In this document: positions 23,425-32,592 of the stretch, in pieces
Position numbering within the stretch: position 1 is the first letter of the stretch
How the letters are laid out: every line of letters begins with the position of its first letter
Source of the DNA: Ruminococcus sp.
GTDB taxonomy: Bacteria > Bacillota > Clostridia > Oscillospirales > Ruminococcaceae
Length of the DNA stretch: 64,000 nucleotides
Direction: 5' to 3'
Assembly: GCA_022768805.1 (NCBI GenBank)
Contig: JALELB010000010.1
Coordinates: forward strand, 1-64,000
Notes under the pieces: generated by a model
Told to the model about the DNA's origin: nothing
Database searches by the model: none
The model's input: only the letters and a program-made list of their open reading frames with translations
Program-made: the position numbers and the translations under genes

Positions 23425-24183
23425 ATGGGAGGAGAATACATCAATTTGTCATCAGGGAACCTGATACAGGAGCATCTTTGCTGTATCATTCGGGAAAAGA
23501 AGCCCCATCCTGGGGTGGAGGCAAAACGACGGTGGCTGGCGGCAAGATTGCCGGAGGGGCATATGTTCCGGAAACTGAATGCCAAGGGCTGTGCCTTTAT
23601 CGAGTATGCCCCCTTGGAGCGTGCCTGGGTTCCGGTGATGGGTGAGAATTATCTGTACATATACTGTCTCTGGGTGGACGGTGCGCTGAAGAAGCACGGT
23701 TATGGCCAGGAGCTGATGGAATACTGTATCTTTGATGCCCGGTCAAAGGCCAAATCCGGAATCTGTATGCTTGGCGCTGACAAGCAAAAGGCGTGGCTGT
23801 CGGATCAGTCCTTTGCCCAGCGGTTTGGCTTTCAGCCGGTGGACCGGACAGAGGATGGTTATCAGCTGCTTGCACTCTCCTTTGACGGCACGGAGCCCCG
23901 GTTTGCGCCTCGGGTACGGCATCCGGAGCTTCCGGATCAGCAACTGACCATTTACTATGATATGCAGTGCCCGTTTATCCTTGACCGGGTGGACAAGCTC
24001 CGGGCCTACTGTACAGAGCATGCAATCCCGGCTGCTTTTGTGCTGGTGGATACACTGGCCAAGGCGAAAAGTGTGCCGGGGGTGTTCAATAACTGGGCAG
24101 TGTTCTATCACGGAAAGCTGCAAACAGTGAATCAGCTTAGCCCCGCCATGCTGGAAAAGCTCATTAGCCGGTGCGATGGATGA
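23425..24183 (+). CDS. GNAT-family acetyltransferase with YoaP-like C-terminal domain
   Basis: The 252-residue product has an N-terminal GNAT region. It carries the acetyl-CoA segment LWVDGALKKHGYGQELMEYC (about 79-98) and an FAQRFGFQPVDRTEDGYQLL segment. The C-terminal part (about 170-250, opening LTIYYDMQCPFI) resembles the YoaP domain found fused to GNAT enzymes in Firmicutes. The substrate is unknown. The start at 23425 has an AGGGGG site; ATG 23404 overlaps the repeat and lacks a site. It is a single-gene transcript. Confidence 0.78.
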   Translation: MGGEYINLSSGNLIQEHLCCIIREKKPHPGVEAKRRWLAARLPEGHMFRKLNAKGCAFIEYAPLERAWVPVMGENYLYIYCLWVDGALKKHGYGQELMEYCIFDARSKAKSGICMLGADKQKAWLSDQSFAQRFGFQPVDRTEDGYQLLALSFDGTEPRFAPRVRHPELPDQQLTIYYDMQCPFILDRVDKLRAYCTEHAIPAAFVLVDTLAKAKSVPGVFNNWAVFYHGKLQTVNQLSPAMLEKLISRCDG

Positions 24184-24212
24184 GTATTTATTTCAGCAGC
24201 ATATAAACCAAA

Positions 24213-24244
24213 AGCGGTGTACCTTAAAGCTAAGGTACACCGCT
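24213..24244 (-). terminator. Bidirectional terminator between the acetyltransferase gene and hpf
   Basis: A perfect 14-bp stem (AGCGGTGTACCTTA / TAAGGTACACCGCT) with an AAGC loop. T-richness is better on the minus strand, so it mainly serves hpf. Confidence 0.8.
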
Positions 24245-24283
24245 GTGTGTTGTCAGTCATAATCCCGGTTGCGGGCGCATAGC

Positions 24284-24811
24284 TTATTCGATGGAAGGCT
24301 CCAGCACGGCATAATTGCCGTCATCCCGGCGATAAACCACGTTGATTGCGCCGGTTGCGCCGTTGCAGAACATGAAGAATGCGTGACCCAGCATATTCAT
24401 CTGCAGAATGGCTTCGTCCACACTCATGGGGCGCAGCTTGAAGGTCTTGTGCTTGATGATTTCGTAATCCACCTGTTCTTCCACTTCGCCCATGGGCAGG
24501 TCCCGGAATGCGCCTTCCTTGATGCGCTTGCCCAGTTTGCTTTTATTCTTACAGATCTGGCGGATGATCTTGTCAATGGCTGCGTCCAGTGCATCATTTT
24601 TATCCAATGCAGTCTGCTCTGCCCGGTAAATCATGCTGCCTGCCTTTACAGTCAGCTCCAGTACGATCAGGTTTTTCTGTTCGGACAGGGTGATCTTTGC
24701 GTCTGCGTCGCCTTCAAAGAAGCGATCCAGCTTGGCAGAGAGCTTGCTTTCAGCATATGCGGAAAAGCTCTGGGAAATCTGCATTTTCTTGGCTGTTACG
24801 ATGAGTTTCAA
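24284..24811 (-). CDS. hpf: Ribosome hibernation promoting factor, long form
   Basis: The 175-residue product has an N-terminal HPF/RaiA domain (about 1-100), which binds the small subunit decoding site. The C-terminal dimerisation domain (about 120-175, KHKTFKLRPMSVDEAILQMNMLGHAFFMF) pairs ribosomes into inactive 100S particles. Long HPF is the usual Firmicute form. It is a single gene with its own promoter and terminator. Confidence 0.93.
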   Translation of the reverse strand: MKLIVTAKKMQISQSFSAYAESKLSAKLDRFFEGDADAKITLSEQKNLIVLELTVKAGSMIYRAEQTALDKNDALDAAIDKIIRQICKNKSKLGKRIKEGAFRDLPMGEVEEQVDYEIIKHKTFKLRPMSVDEAILQMNMLGHAFFMFCNGATGAINVVYRRDDGNYAVLEPSIE

Positions 24812-24873
24812 TTGTCATTCCTCCTCTGGAACACTGTTGCGTGGTACGGTTCAGTGCTCCTTTTGATACATAG

Positions 24874-24902
24874 AGTATAGCATATATTGATAAAAAAATC
24901 AA
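24874..24902 (-). promoter_or_regulatory. Sigma-A promoter of hpf
   Basis: On the minus strand TTGATT (24897-24902), a 17-nt spacer and TATACT (24874-24879). An overlapping TTGACT with a TATGCT box, also 17 nt apart, is an alternative. Confidence 0.65.
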
Positions 24903-24945
24903 GTCAATCTTCAAAATTTCTTGCAGTTTTCACAAAACCACTCTT

Positions 24946-26211
24946 TTAGTTCAGCACCGGCAGCCGGCTGATGACGTTGATGCCCCCTGCACTCAGCTGT
25001 GCCACCAGTACATCACACTGGTGCATGGTGAGCTCGGTGGGAGTCAGGAATGCAAAGTTCTCTCCATCCTTCAGACGTGCCATGGAGATCTGGGCATCCA
25101 CCGCAATTTTCTGGGCAGCATAGAAATCGTACAGCTTCCGGAACAGCTGCTGGGGATCACATTTACCCAGCTTCAGGTACATTCTGGAGCTGCGTTCCTC
25201 AATGGGCGCCAGGAAGCTGTTGTCCTGGGAAGGCTCCCAGGCCTGGGAGAATACGGTGCGGGCATGCTTTACTGCGTCGATCACATCCCCCAGCACTGCA
25301 CTGGCGGTGGGCAGCTTGCCGGCACCTCTGCCGTAGAACATGGCTCTGTCAATGGCGTCTCCGTATACCATAATGGCGTTGAATACGTCATCCACCCGGG
25401 AAATCAGATTATCAAAGGGCACGAACATGGGCATAACCGCCGGCAGAATTCTGCCGTCCTTCTGGCGCTGCACACTGGCGATCAGCTTCACTGCACCGCC
25501 CAGATGGCCTGCAAGCTCCACGTCCTCCAGTTCAATGTCAGAGATGCCCTTTGTATATACATCCTGGGGGTAAACATGCTTGCCGAATACCAGGGAGGAG
25601 ATGATGCAGATCTTTCTGCATGCGTCAATGCCCTCTACGTCCGCTGTGGGATCCTTTTCCGCATAGCCCAGCTTCTGGGCCTCTGCCAGGGCGTCTGCAA
25701 ACTGCGCCTTGTCCCGGATCATCTTGGTCAGTATGAAATTCGTAGTGCCGTTGAGAATGCCGGCAACGCCGCTGATGTCATTGGCGGCCAGGCATTTGTG
25801 CAGGGGACGGATAATGGGAATTGCGCCGCCTACGCTGGCCTCAAAGAAGAAGTTGCAGTTTTTTTCCGCAGCGAGAGCCAGAAGCTCAGCGCCCTTTTGT
25901 GCAACCAGCTCCTTGTTGGAGGTGGAAACGCTCTTGCCCCGTTCAAGACATGCCTTTACATAGGTGAAGGCTGGCTCCACGCCCCCCATGCATTCCGCAA
26001 CAGCGGTGATCTCCGGATCCTCCAGGATGGGGGCAATGTCCGCAATGATCTTGTCCCTGTAGGGGCTGGCGGGAAATTTGCGGATATCCAGAATGTACTT
26101 GATATCCATCTCCTGTCCGGCCTTTTCTTCGATATGTGCCTTGTTTTTATAAAACAGCTCCACGACGCCGGAACCAACCACGCCGAAGCCCAAAACTGCA
26201 AACTTTGCCAT
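24946..26211 (-). CDS. hom: Homoserine dehydrogenase with ACT domain
   Basis: The 421-residue product reduces aspartate semialdehyde to homoserine for threonine and methionine. It has the NAD(P) loop GFGVVGSG (8-15), NGTTNFILTKM and the catalytic region around DVEGIDACRK. A C-terminal ACT domain (about 345-421) is the usual site of threonine feedback. It follows pheB on the same strand after a 66-nt gap, so the two are probably co-transcribed. Confidence 0.94.
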   Translation of the reverse strand: MAKFAVLGFGVVGSGVVELFYKNKAHIEEKAGQEMDIKYILDIRKFPASPYRDKIIADIAPILEDPEITAVAECMGGVEPAFTYVKACLERGKSVSTSNKELVAQKGAELLALAAEKNCNFFFEASVGGAIPIIRPLHKCLAANDISGVAGILNGTTNFILTKMIRDKAQFADALAEAQKLGYAEKDPTADVEGIDACRKICIISSLVFGKHVYPQDVYTKGISDIELEDVELAGHLGGAVKLIASVQRQKDGRILPAVMPMFVPFDNLISRVDDVFNAIMVYGDAIDRAMFYGRGAGKLPTASAVLGDVIDAVKHARTVFSQAWEPSQDNSFLAPIEERSSRMYLKLGKCDPQQLFRKLYDFYAAQKIAVDAQISMARLKDGENFAFLTPTELTMHQCDVLVAQLSAGGINVISRLPVLN

Positions 26212-26277
26212 AATTTTATCCGACCGTTCTTCTGAACAGTCTCTCCTTCCATATCATTGAATCAAATGCTTGATGCT

Positions 26278-26721
26278 TCATTCTCCGGACAGCAGTCTGA
26301 CATCCACTACGCCCTTCAGCTGTGCAATGCGGGTGCGAAGCTGCAAAGCGCCCTCGTTTCCGCCGCTGAGCCGCAGGGAAATGGTGACAGCGGCAACCCC
26401 GTCCATGGGAATGTTCTGGTTGACCGTCAGGATATTGGCCTCACAAGCGTGGAGGGTAACCAGCACGCTGGAGAGAATCCCCGGCTCATCCCGCAGCAGT
26501 GCGGAAAGGGTAAGAATCCGCTTGGTCATTTTGTCGTCATAGGAGAATACGCTGTCCCGGTACTTGTAATAGGCGCTGCGGGAGATGCCGATACGCTTGC
26601 ATGCGGAAGCAGAGCTTTTTTCTTCCCGGCTTGCCAGCAGCTTCTTTACATCCAGTACTTTCAGAATGACCTCCGGCAGAACGGAGGAATCCACAACAAT
26701 CAGCCGTCTCTGTTCGTTCAT
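26278..26721 (-). CDS. pheB: PheB-type ACT domain regulator (UPF0735)
   Basis: The 147-residue product matches the small ACT-domain family named after Bacillus PheB. It has an N-terminal RRLIVVDSSVLPEVILKVL, a helix-turn-helix-like ACKRIGISRSAYYKYRD (about 43-59), then an ACT domain (about 70-145). It probably senses an amino acid and modulates synthesis; its molecular action is not established. It lies upstream of hom in the same transcript. The second of two adjacent ATGs is chosen, since it sits 6 nt from AAAGGAG. Confidence 0.85.
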   Translation of the reverse strand: MNEQRRLIVVDSSVLPEVILKVLDVKKLLASREEKSSASACKRIGISRSAYYKYRDSVFSYDDKMTKRILTLSALLRDEPGILSSVLVTLHACEANILTVNQNIPMDGVAAVTISLRLSGGNEGALQLRTRIAQLKGVVDVRLLSGE

Positions 26722-26782
26722 CATAAACTCCTTTGCGTGGGATGCATTCCGCGACAGAAAAACAAATGTCACTCCATAGAAA

Positions 26783-26812
26783 ACTATATCATATTTTTGC
26801 GGTGTTTGTCAA
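26783..26812 (-). promoter_or_regulatory. Sigma-A promoter of pheB-hom
   Basis: On the minus strand a perfect TTGACA (26807-26812), an 18-nt spacer and TATAGT (26783-26788). Confidence 0.75.
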
Positions 26813-26945
26813 TAGGAAAGCGACTGCTTTTTCCGGTTTCTGTGCATATAAATGTACCTGGCTGACGGACATTTGTCAGATTAGCTACATGGAAAAAGAA
26901 TATGGGGAAAGAATTCTGTCAAAGCGACAAAATCAAGAATGCATC

Positions 26946-26974
26946 TTGACATTCCGGCACAGCTGCTGTATAAT
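26946..26974 (+). promoter_or_regulatory. Sigma-A promoter of glnN
   Basis: A perfect TTGACA (26946-26951), a 17-nt spacer and a perfect TATAAT (26969-26974). The leader is about 100 nt. Confidence 0.85.
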
Positions 26975-27009
26975 GGAAACAGAAGATTTGAAACAATGGC
27001 GTTTCGATT

Positions 27010-27041
27010 CTGACCGTTATGCAGGATCCGGTATCGGTCAG
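27010..27041 (+). promoter_or_regulatory. Hairpin in the glnN leader
   Basis: CTGACCG and CGGTCAG form a 7-bp stem in the untranslated leader. A weaker GAAAC/GTTTC stem lies just upstream. There is no T-run, so it is not a simple terminator. It could be regulatory, but no known riboswitch class was recognised. The rest of the 305-nt pheB-glnN gap holds only the two promoters. Confidence 0.35.
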
Positions 27042-27077
27042 TGTCGGGGCGCTGTTTTATTTTAAGGAGGAATTCAT

Positions 27078-29180
27078 ATGTCAGAGCAAGCAAAGCATCC
27101 GTCCGTTTCCGAGTATTTTGGCTGTAACGTATTCAACGATACGGTGATGCGGGAAAGACTGCCGAAGGATATTTACAAGTCCGTGATGAAAACCAAGCAG
27201 TTCGGCATTGCACTGGAAAGCGATGTGGCCGATGTAGTGGCAAACGCCATGAAGGACTGGGCAGTGGAAAAGGGCGCAACCCATTACACCCACTGGTTCC
27301 AGCCGATGACCGGTATCACTGCGGAAAAGCATGACGCTTTCATCACCCCCGCCGGTGACGGCAAGGTGATTCTGGACTTCTCCGGCAAGGAGCTGATCAA
27401 GGGCGAGCCGGATGCTTCTTCCTTCCCCTCCGGCGGCCTGCGTGCCACCTTTGAGGCAAGAGGCTATACCGCTTGGGATCCGACCTCCAATGCATTTATC
27501 AAGGACAATACCCTGTGCATCCCCACAGCATTCTGCTCCTACACCGGCCAGATCCTGGACAAGAAGACTCCGCTGCTGCGCTCTATGGAGGTTGTCAATG
27601 AGCAGGCTCTGCGTATCCTCCGTCTGTTCGGCAATACCACTGCAACCCGTGTTTATACCACGGTTGGTCCGGAGCAGGAATACTTCCTGGTGGACAAGAA
27701 AACCTACGATCAGCGTGAGGATCTGATTCTCACCGGCCGCACCCTGTTCGGCGCAATGTCTCCCAAGGGACAGGAGATGGAGGATCACTACTTCGGCAAC
27801 ATCAAGCAGAGAGTATCCGACTTCATGAAGGAACTGGATTCCGAGCTGTGGAAGCTGGGCATCTACGCCAAGACCAAGCACAATGAGGTTGCTCCCGCAC
27901 AGCATGAGCTGGCGCCCATCTTTACCACCTCCAATATTGCTGCCGATCACAATCAGCTGACCATGGAGCTGATGAAGAAGATCGCCCTGAAGCATGGTCT
28001 GGTTTGCCTGCTGCACGAAAAGCCCTTTGCAGGGGTTAACGGCTCCGGCAAGCACAATAACTGGTCCATCTCCTCCAATGACGGCCAGAATCTGCTGGAT
28101 CCCGGTGACACACCGCTGCACAACATGCAGTTCTTGACTTTCCTGTGCGCCATCATCAAGGGTGTACACGAATACGCACCGCTGCTCCGCCTGTCCGCAG
28201 CTTCTGCTGGAAATGACCACCGTCTGGGTGCAAACGAGGCACCGCCGGCTGTGGTATCCATCTTCATCGGCGATGATCTGCAGAAGGTACTGGATGCCCT
28301 GGAGAACGGTACCAACATGAAGACCGATAAGGATCTGGAATTTGTCATCGGCGTTGATGCACTGCCCAACTTCCGGAAGGATGCTACCGACCGGAACCGT
28401 ACTTCTCCCTTTGCCTTCACCGGCAACAAGTTTGAGTTCAGAATGCTGGGCTCTGCGGATTCCATTTCCTGCACCAATACCATCATGAACACCATTGTGG
28501 CACAGGAGCTCTGTGAATTTGCCGACAAGCTGGAAAAGGCTGATGACTTTGACAAGGCCCTCAAGGAGCTGCTCATCCAGACCATCAAGGAGCACAAGGC
28601 CATTATCTTCAACGGCAACGGTTATTCCGACGAGTGGCTGCAGGAGGCTGAACGCAGAGGACTGCCGAATCTGGTTTCCACTGTTGATGCACTGCCCCAC
28701 TACATGGATCCGAAGAACATTGCCATGTTTGAAAAGTTCCATGTATATACCCAGGAGGAAATTGCGTCCCGTACTGAGATTCTGCTGGAGAACTACAGCA
28801 AGGTCATCAACATTGAGGCAATGACCATGCTGGATATGACCAAGAAGAAGCTGCTGCCCGCTGCGATGAAATACGGCAAGAAGATCTGTGACACAGCTAT
28901 TGCCAAGAAGGAACTGGGTCTGGATGCATCTGCTGAGACCAAGCTGGCTGCTGATCTGGACAGCAACACCGCCAAGATGTATGAGGCAATGCAGGCACTG
29001 GAGACTAAGGTAAACGCTGCAAAGGAAATTACCGATGTGCTGGAGTGTGCAAAGGCATACCGCAATCAGGTGTTCAGCGCGATGGGCGATCTGCGTTCCT
29101 ATGCGGATCAGCTGGAACTGCTGGTTTCTGCGGAGGATTGGCCGCTGCCTCCTTATTCCGAACTGCTGTTCAATGTGTGA
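27078..29180 (+). CDS. glnN: Glutamine synthetase type III
   Basis: The 700-residue product is a GSIII enzyme, much longer than GSI (about 450). Typical GSIII segments are [55 protein letters not shown] and [13 protein letters not shown]. It joins ammonia to glutamate with ATP and is the main ammonia-assimilation form in many rumen and gut anaerobes. It has its own promoter, a TAAGGAGG site 8 nt before the ATG and a strong terminator. Confidence 0.96.
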   Translation: MSEQAKHPSVSEYFGCNVFNDTVMRERLPKDIYKSVMKTKQFGIALESDVADVVANAMKDWAVEKGATHYTHWFQPMTGITAEKHDAFITPAGDGKVILDFSGKELIKGEPDASSFPSGGLRATFEARGYTAWDPTSNAFIKDNTLCIPTAFCSYTGQILDKKTPLLRSMEVVNEQALRILRLFGNTTATRVYTTVGPEQEYFLVDKKTYDQREDLILTGRTLFGAMSPKGQEMEDHYFGNIKQRVSDFMKELDSELWKLGIYAKTKHNEVAPAQHELAPIFTTSNIAADHNQLTMELMKKIALKHGLVCLLHEKPFAGVNGSGKHNNWSISSNDGQNLLDPGDTPLHNMQFLTFLCAIIKGVHEYAPLLRLSAASAGNDHRLGANEAPPAVVSIFIGDDLQKVLDALENGTNMKTDKDLEFVIGVDALPNFRKDATDRNRTSPFAFTGNKFEFRMLGSADSISCTNTIMNTIVAQELCEFADKLEKADDFDKALKELLIQTIKEHKAIIFNGNGYSDEWLQEAERRGLPNLVSTVDALPHYMDPKNIAMFEKFHVYTQEEIASRTEILLENYSKVINIEAMTMLDMTKKKLLPAAMKYGKKICDTAIAKKELGLDASAETKLAADLDSNTAKMYEAMQALETKVNAAKEITDVLECAKAYRNQVFSAMGDLRSYADQLELLVSAEDWPLPPYSELLFNV

Positions 29181-29203
29181 TTGTTCCCGATACTTCCATA
29201 CAA

Positions 29204-29237
29204 AAAATGCGCTGCCAGTTGTCTGGCGGCGCATTTT
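29204..29237 (+). terminator. Bidirectional terminator between glnN and rmuC
   Basis: A stem AAATGCGCTGCCAG / CTGGCGGCGCATTT (one wobble) with a TTGT loop is flanked by A-rich and T-rich tracts. It can therefore serve both converging genes. Confidence 0.85.
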
Positions 29238-29250
29238 ACTGTACACTTTG

Positions 29251-30576
29251 TTATGATTCGGCGGAATCCTCCAGCAGGGCGGCTGCCTCTCCTGGCTCCA
29301 GCTGTTCAACGGAGCGCAGCTTCCGGTTGATGGCACGGGTTCGTACCCCCACCAGCTTGTCCAGATCCGTGGAAACCTGCTGCATATGCTTCTGTGTGGC
29401 GGCCAGGATTTCCTCAAAGCGGAGAAATTCCGTTTTGACCGCACCCAGCACCTGCCACACTTCGCTGCTGCGCTTCTGGATGGCCAGGGTGTGAAAGCCC
29501 ATCTGCAGGGCGTTCAGCAGGGCCGCCATGGTGCTGGGGCCTGCCAGATTGATCTGATACTGCTGCTGGAGGATTTCCACCATGCCCAGATTAACCGCTT
29601 CGGCATACAGCCCCTCAAAGGGTACAAAGAGAATGCCGAAGGAGGTGGTGTAGGGAGGCTCCACATATTTGTCACGGATATCCTTTGCAGACTGCTTCAG
29701 CCGGCTCACCAGCACATCACGGGCAGCCTTGACTGTTGCCGGATCTCCCGTTTCATAAGCCTCCTGCAGCTGTGTATAGGCTTCACCGTGGAATTTGGAA
29801 TCGATGGGCAGATATACCGGCTCGGCGCCTTCTCCCGGGAGACGCACGGCAAATTCCACCCGGTTCTTACTGCCGGGTATGGTGGCAATATCCGTTTCGT
29901 ACTGCTCCGGTGCCAGCAGCTCGGCCAGCAGTGCCCCCAGCTGGTATTCGCCCAGAATGCCCCGGGTCTTGACGTTGGACAGCACCTTTTTCAGATCGCC
30001 TACCCCTGCCGCCAGAGTCTGCATTTCCCCCAGACCCTTATATACCTCCTCCAGTCGGCTGCTGACCAGCTGAAAGGATTGTGTCATTTTCTCGTCCAGG
30101 GTTTTCTGGAGCTTTTCGTCCACAGTTGCACGGATCTGATCCAGCTGGCGGCTGTTGCTTTCCTGCATATCCGTCATGTGCCGGGACAGGGAGCTGCGCA
30201 TGCCCTCCAGCTTCTGTTCGCTGGAAAGCTCAAAGGTCTGGAGACGCTTTTCCAGCTGGGACAGCTGGGCATTCAGCTCCTCCCGCAGTGCCTGCTGCCG
30301 GGTGTTCAGCCCCCGGTCCATCAGCTTCAGCTGCTGCTCCTGGGCTTCTCTGCCCAGCTTTTCTGCGGTCAGCAGCCCGTCACCCATGGCCCGGATGTTC
30401 TGGTGCATCCCTTCGGAGAGTGTATGCTGCAGCTGGCGTTCCTGTTCCAGCAGATCGTCCTTGCTCTGCGCAAGCTGCTGCTCCATGGCCTCTATCACGT
30501 TTCCGCTGCGGCGAAATATCAGTATCAGCAGCAGAACGATGACAATAATCAGTAAAATTATCATGACCGGTTCCAT
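29251..30576 (-). CDS. rmuC: DNA recombination protein RmuC
   Basis: The 441-residue product has one N-terminal membrane helix (VMIILLIIVIVLLLILIF). A long coiled coil (about 25-170) follows, then the conserved RmuC nuclease-like domain (about 190-400) with KTRGILGEYQLGALL, PIDSKF and VEPPYTTSFGILFVP. RmuC limits inversions at repeats in E. coli; its biochemical activity is not well defined. The start at 30576 is preferred because AAGGAG lies 9 nt upstream; the ATG 6 nt earlier and a GTG further out are alternatives. Confidence 0.9.
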   Translation of the reverse strand: MEPVMIILLIIVIVLLLILIFRRSGNVIEAMEQQLAQSKDDLLEQERQLQHTLSEGMHQNIRAMGDGLLTAEKLGREAQEQQLKLMDRGLNTRQQALREELNAQLSQLEKRLQTFELSSEQKLEGMRSSLSRHMTDMQESNSRQLDQIRATVDEKLQKTLDEKMTQSFQLVSSRLEEVYKGLGEMQTLAAGVGDLKKVLSNVKTRGILGEYQLGALLAELLAPEQYETDIATIPGSKNRVEFAVRLPGEGAEPVYLPIDSKFHGEAYTQLQEAYETGDPATVKAARDVLVSRLKQSAKDIRDKYVEPPYTTSFGILFVPFEGLYAEAVNLGMVEILQQQYQINLAGPSTMAALLNALQMGFHTLAIQKRSSEVWQVLGAVKTEFLRFEEILAATQKHMQQVSTDLDKLVGVRTRAINRKLRSVEQLEPGEAAALLEDSAES

Positions 30577-30599
30577 ATCCATCCACTCCTTGTCCACTC

Positions 30600-30627
30600 A
30601 TTATAGCATGTTTTTGCGGATTGTCAA
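30600..30627 (-). promoter_or_regulatory. Sigma-A promoter of rmuC
   Basis: On the minus strand a perfect TTGACA (30622-30627), a 16-nt spacer and TATAAT (30600-30605). The leader is only about 20 nt. Confidence 0.75.
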
Positions 30628-30665
30628 GCACCGCAAAAATTGTGCCGCCAAGAAGAAAAAAATGC

Positions 30666-30694
30666 TTGCATTCGGGGCTGGAATCGTGTATAAT
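30666..30694 (+). promoter_or_regulatory. Sigma-A promoter of oadG-oadB
   Basis: TTGCAT (30666-30671), a 17-nt spacer and a perfect TATAAT (30689-30694). Confidence 0.8.
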
Positions 30695-30735
30695 TATTTT
30701 ATGTGCTATTTCTTTCATGATAGGAGTGTATACAT

Positions 30736-31176
30736 ATGCAAACTTGGATGATGCTGACAAATTCAGCACCGCTTTTCATGATGGACGGCAACGGAAAGCT
30801 TCCGTTTACGGACATTGTCGCCACTACAATCACAGGTCTTGCGGTAGTGTTCCTGGGGCTGATTATCCTGATCCTGTTCCTGACACTGCTGGGTAAAATC
30901 TTTGACCGGAAGTCCGGCAGCAGCAAGCCGGCAGCACCCTCGGCACCGAAGCAGGAGAAGACCCCTGCACCGAAGCCGGAGCCCAAGTCTCCGGCAGCAG
31001 ATGCCGGTCAGGAGCAGGAGATCGTTGCAGCAATCTGTGCGGCGATTTCCGCCATCGGCGAGGCGGAGGGGACTACATATGCAGTCAAATCCATCCGGCC
31101 TAAGCAGGCTCCGGTGCGTGGGGCAAGACCCGCATGGTATATGGCAGGTCTGCGGGATAATACCACACCATTTTAA
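30736..31176 (+). CDS. OadG-family gamma subunit of a sodium-pumping decarboxylase
   Basis: The 146-residue product has one membrane helix (about 26-52, TTITGLAVVFLGLIILILFL). A Pro/Ala/Lys-rich linker follows, then a short C-terminal domain typical of OadG/MmdD. It assembles the biotin-dependent Na+ pump and contacts the beta subunit, whose gene starts 18 nt downstream. The carboxyltransferase and biotin carrier genes are not in the window. The substrate (oxaloacetate, methylmalonyl-CoA or glutaconyl-CoA) is therefore open. Confidence 0.82.
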   Translation: MQTWMMLTNSAPLFMMDGNGKLPFTDIVATTITGLAVVFLGLIILILFLTLLGKIFDRKSGSSKPAAPSAPKQEKTPAPKPEPKSPAADAGQEQEIVAAICAAISAIGEAEGTTYAVKSIRPKQAPVRGARPAWYMAGLRDNTTPF

Positions 31177-31194
31177 ACAGAGAGGACAAAGACA

Positions 31195-32418
31195 ATGGTA
31201 ATTATTGAGACACTTTTGCAGACGCTGAAGGATCTCTGGTTTGAAAGCGGCATGTATGCTTTTGTGACCTCGGTGGAGGGCCTCAAGTCCCTGGCAATGA
31301 TCCTGATTTCCTTCGTATTCATGTATCTGGCAATTAAGAAGGGCTTTGAACCCCTGTTGCTTCTGCCGATTGCCTTCGGTATGCTCCTGACCAACATTCC
31401 CAACGCCGGTATGTATCATCCGGAATTCTGGACGGGACTGAACGAAGCCGGCGAGCATGTGGGCATAGATTACCTACACGTCATGCGGGAGGGCGGATTG
31501 CTGGATATTCTCTACATGGGCGTCAAGCTGCAGGTATATCCGCCCCTGATTTTCCTGGGTATCGGTTGTATGACGGACTTCGGCCCGCTGATCGCCAACC
31601 CCAAGAGCTTTGTGCTGGGTGCGGCTGCACAGGGCGGTATCTTCTTTACGTTCATTTTTGCAGCCCTGTTCTTTACCGGCAAGGAGGCAAGCTCCATCGC
31701 CATCATCGGCGGTGCGGACGGCCCTACTGCGATTTATGTTTCCAGTAAGCTGCTCAGCGGCGGCGGTTCCATCGACACCGGTACCATTGCCCTGGCTGCA
31801 TACACCTACATGGCGCTGGTTCCCATTATCCAGCCCCCCATCATGCGGCTGTTGACCACCAAGCAGGAACGTTCCATCAAGATGGGACAGCTGCGTCAGG
31901 TATCCAAAACGGAAAAGATCATTTTCCCGATTGCCGTTACACTGATTATCGGCTCTCTGATTCCCTCCGCTGCTCCGCTGGTTGGCATGCTGATGCTGGG
32001 CAACCTGCTCAAGGAGAGCGGTGTGTGTGCACGGCTGGTGGATACCGCCCAGAATGCGTTGATGAATATTATCACCATTTTCCTGGGTATCTCCGTTGGC
32101 GCAACCACCAAGGCAGACAAGGTCATCAACCTGGAATTCCTGCTGGTTATGCTGCTGGGCGTTGCTGCATTTGCCCTGGGTACTGCCTCCGGCGTTCTCC
32201 TGGCAAAGCTCATGAACAAGCTGTCCGGCGGTAAGATCAATCCGCTGATCGGTTCTGCCGGCGTTTCCGCTGTTCCTATGGCAGCCCGCATCTCCCAGAA
32301 GGAGGGGGCAAGGGAAGACCCGACTAACTTCCTGCTTATGCATGCCATGGGCCCGAATGTGGCGGGCGTTATCGGCTCCGCTGTGGCGGCGGGTGTTTTG
32401 CTGAGCATATTCGGCTAA
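31195..32418 (+). CDS. Sodium-translocating decarboxylase beta subunit (OadB/MmdB/GcdB type)
   Basis: The 407-residue product is strongly hydrophobic, with about nine to eleven membrane segments. Family motifs include GFEPLLLLPIAFGMLL, FLGIGCMTDFGPLIANP, AIIGGADGPTAIYVSS and GSAGVSAVPMAARISQ. This subunit decarboxylates carboxybiotin and exports Na+. Paired with the gamma subunit it forms the membrane part of the pump. In this organism it could act on oxaloacetate or on methylmalonyl-CoA made from succinate. Confidence 0.93.
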   Translation: MVIIETLLQTLKDLWFESGMYAFVTSVEGLKSLAMILISFVFMYLAIKKGFEPLLLLPIAFGMLLTNIPNAGMYHPEFWTGLNEAGEHVGIDYLHVMREGGLLDILYMGVKLQVYPPLIFLGIGCMTDFGPLIANPKSFVLGAAAQGGIFFTFIFAALFFTGKEASSIAIIGGADGPTAIYVSSKLLSGGGSIDTGTIALAAYTYMALVPIIQPPIMRLLTTKQERSIKMGQLRQVSKTEKIIFPIAVTLIIGSLIPSAAPLVGMLMLGNLLKESGVCARLVDTAQNALMNIITIFLGISVGATTKADKVINLEFLLVMLLGVAAFALGTASGVLLAKLMNKLSGGKINPLIGSAGVSAVPMAARISQKEGAREDPTNFLLMHAMGPNVAGVIGSAVAAGVLLSIFG

Positions 32419-32432
32419 AATCAAGACTTCTG

Positions 32433-32467
32433 AAAAGCAGTGCTGTGGATTGCGGCGCTGCTTTTTT
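32433..32467 (+). terminator. Terminator after oadB
   Basis: AAAAGCAGTGC pairs with GCGCTGCTTTT and runs into TTTTTT. Confidence 0.8.
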
Positions 32468-32477
32468 CTGTGCTGTC

Positions 32478-32506
32478 TTGAATTATCCGGGGGAGTGTAG
32501 TATAAT
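32478..32506 (+). promoter_or_regulatory. Sigma-A promoter of the hprK-dnaE operon
   Basis: TTGAAT (32478-32483), a 17-nt spacer and a perfect TATAAT (32501-32506). No other promoter was seen up to dnaE. Confidence 0.8.
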
Positions 32507-32592
32507 ATAAACATGTATCAGGCGTGCGGAGACGATACGGGCGGCACGCCTGTTTCCCGGCAGTGCTGCCTGAAAAAAACAAGGGGGTTATT

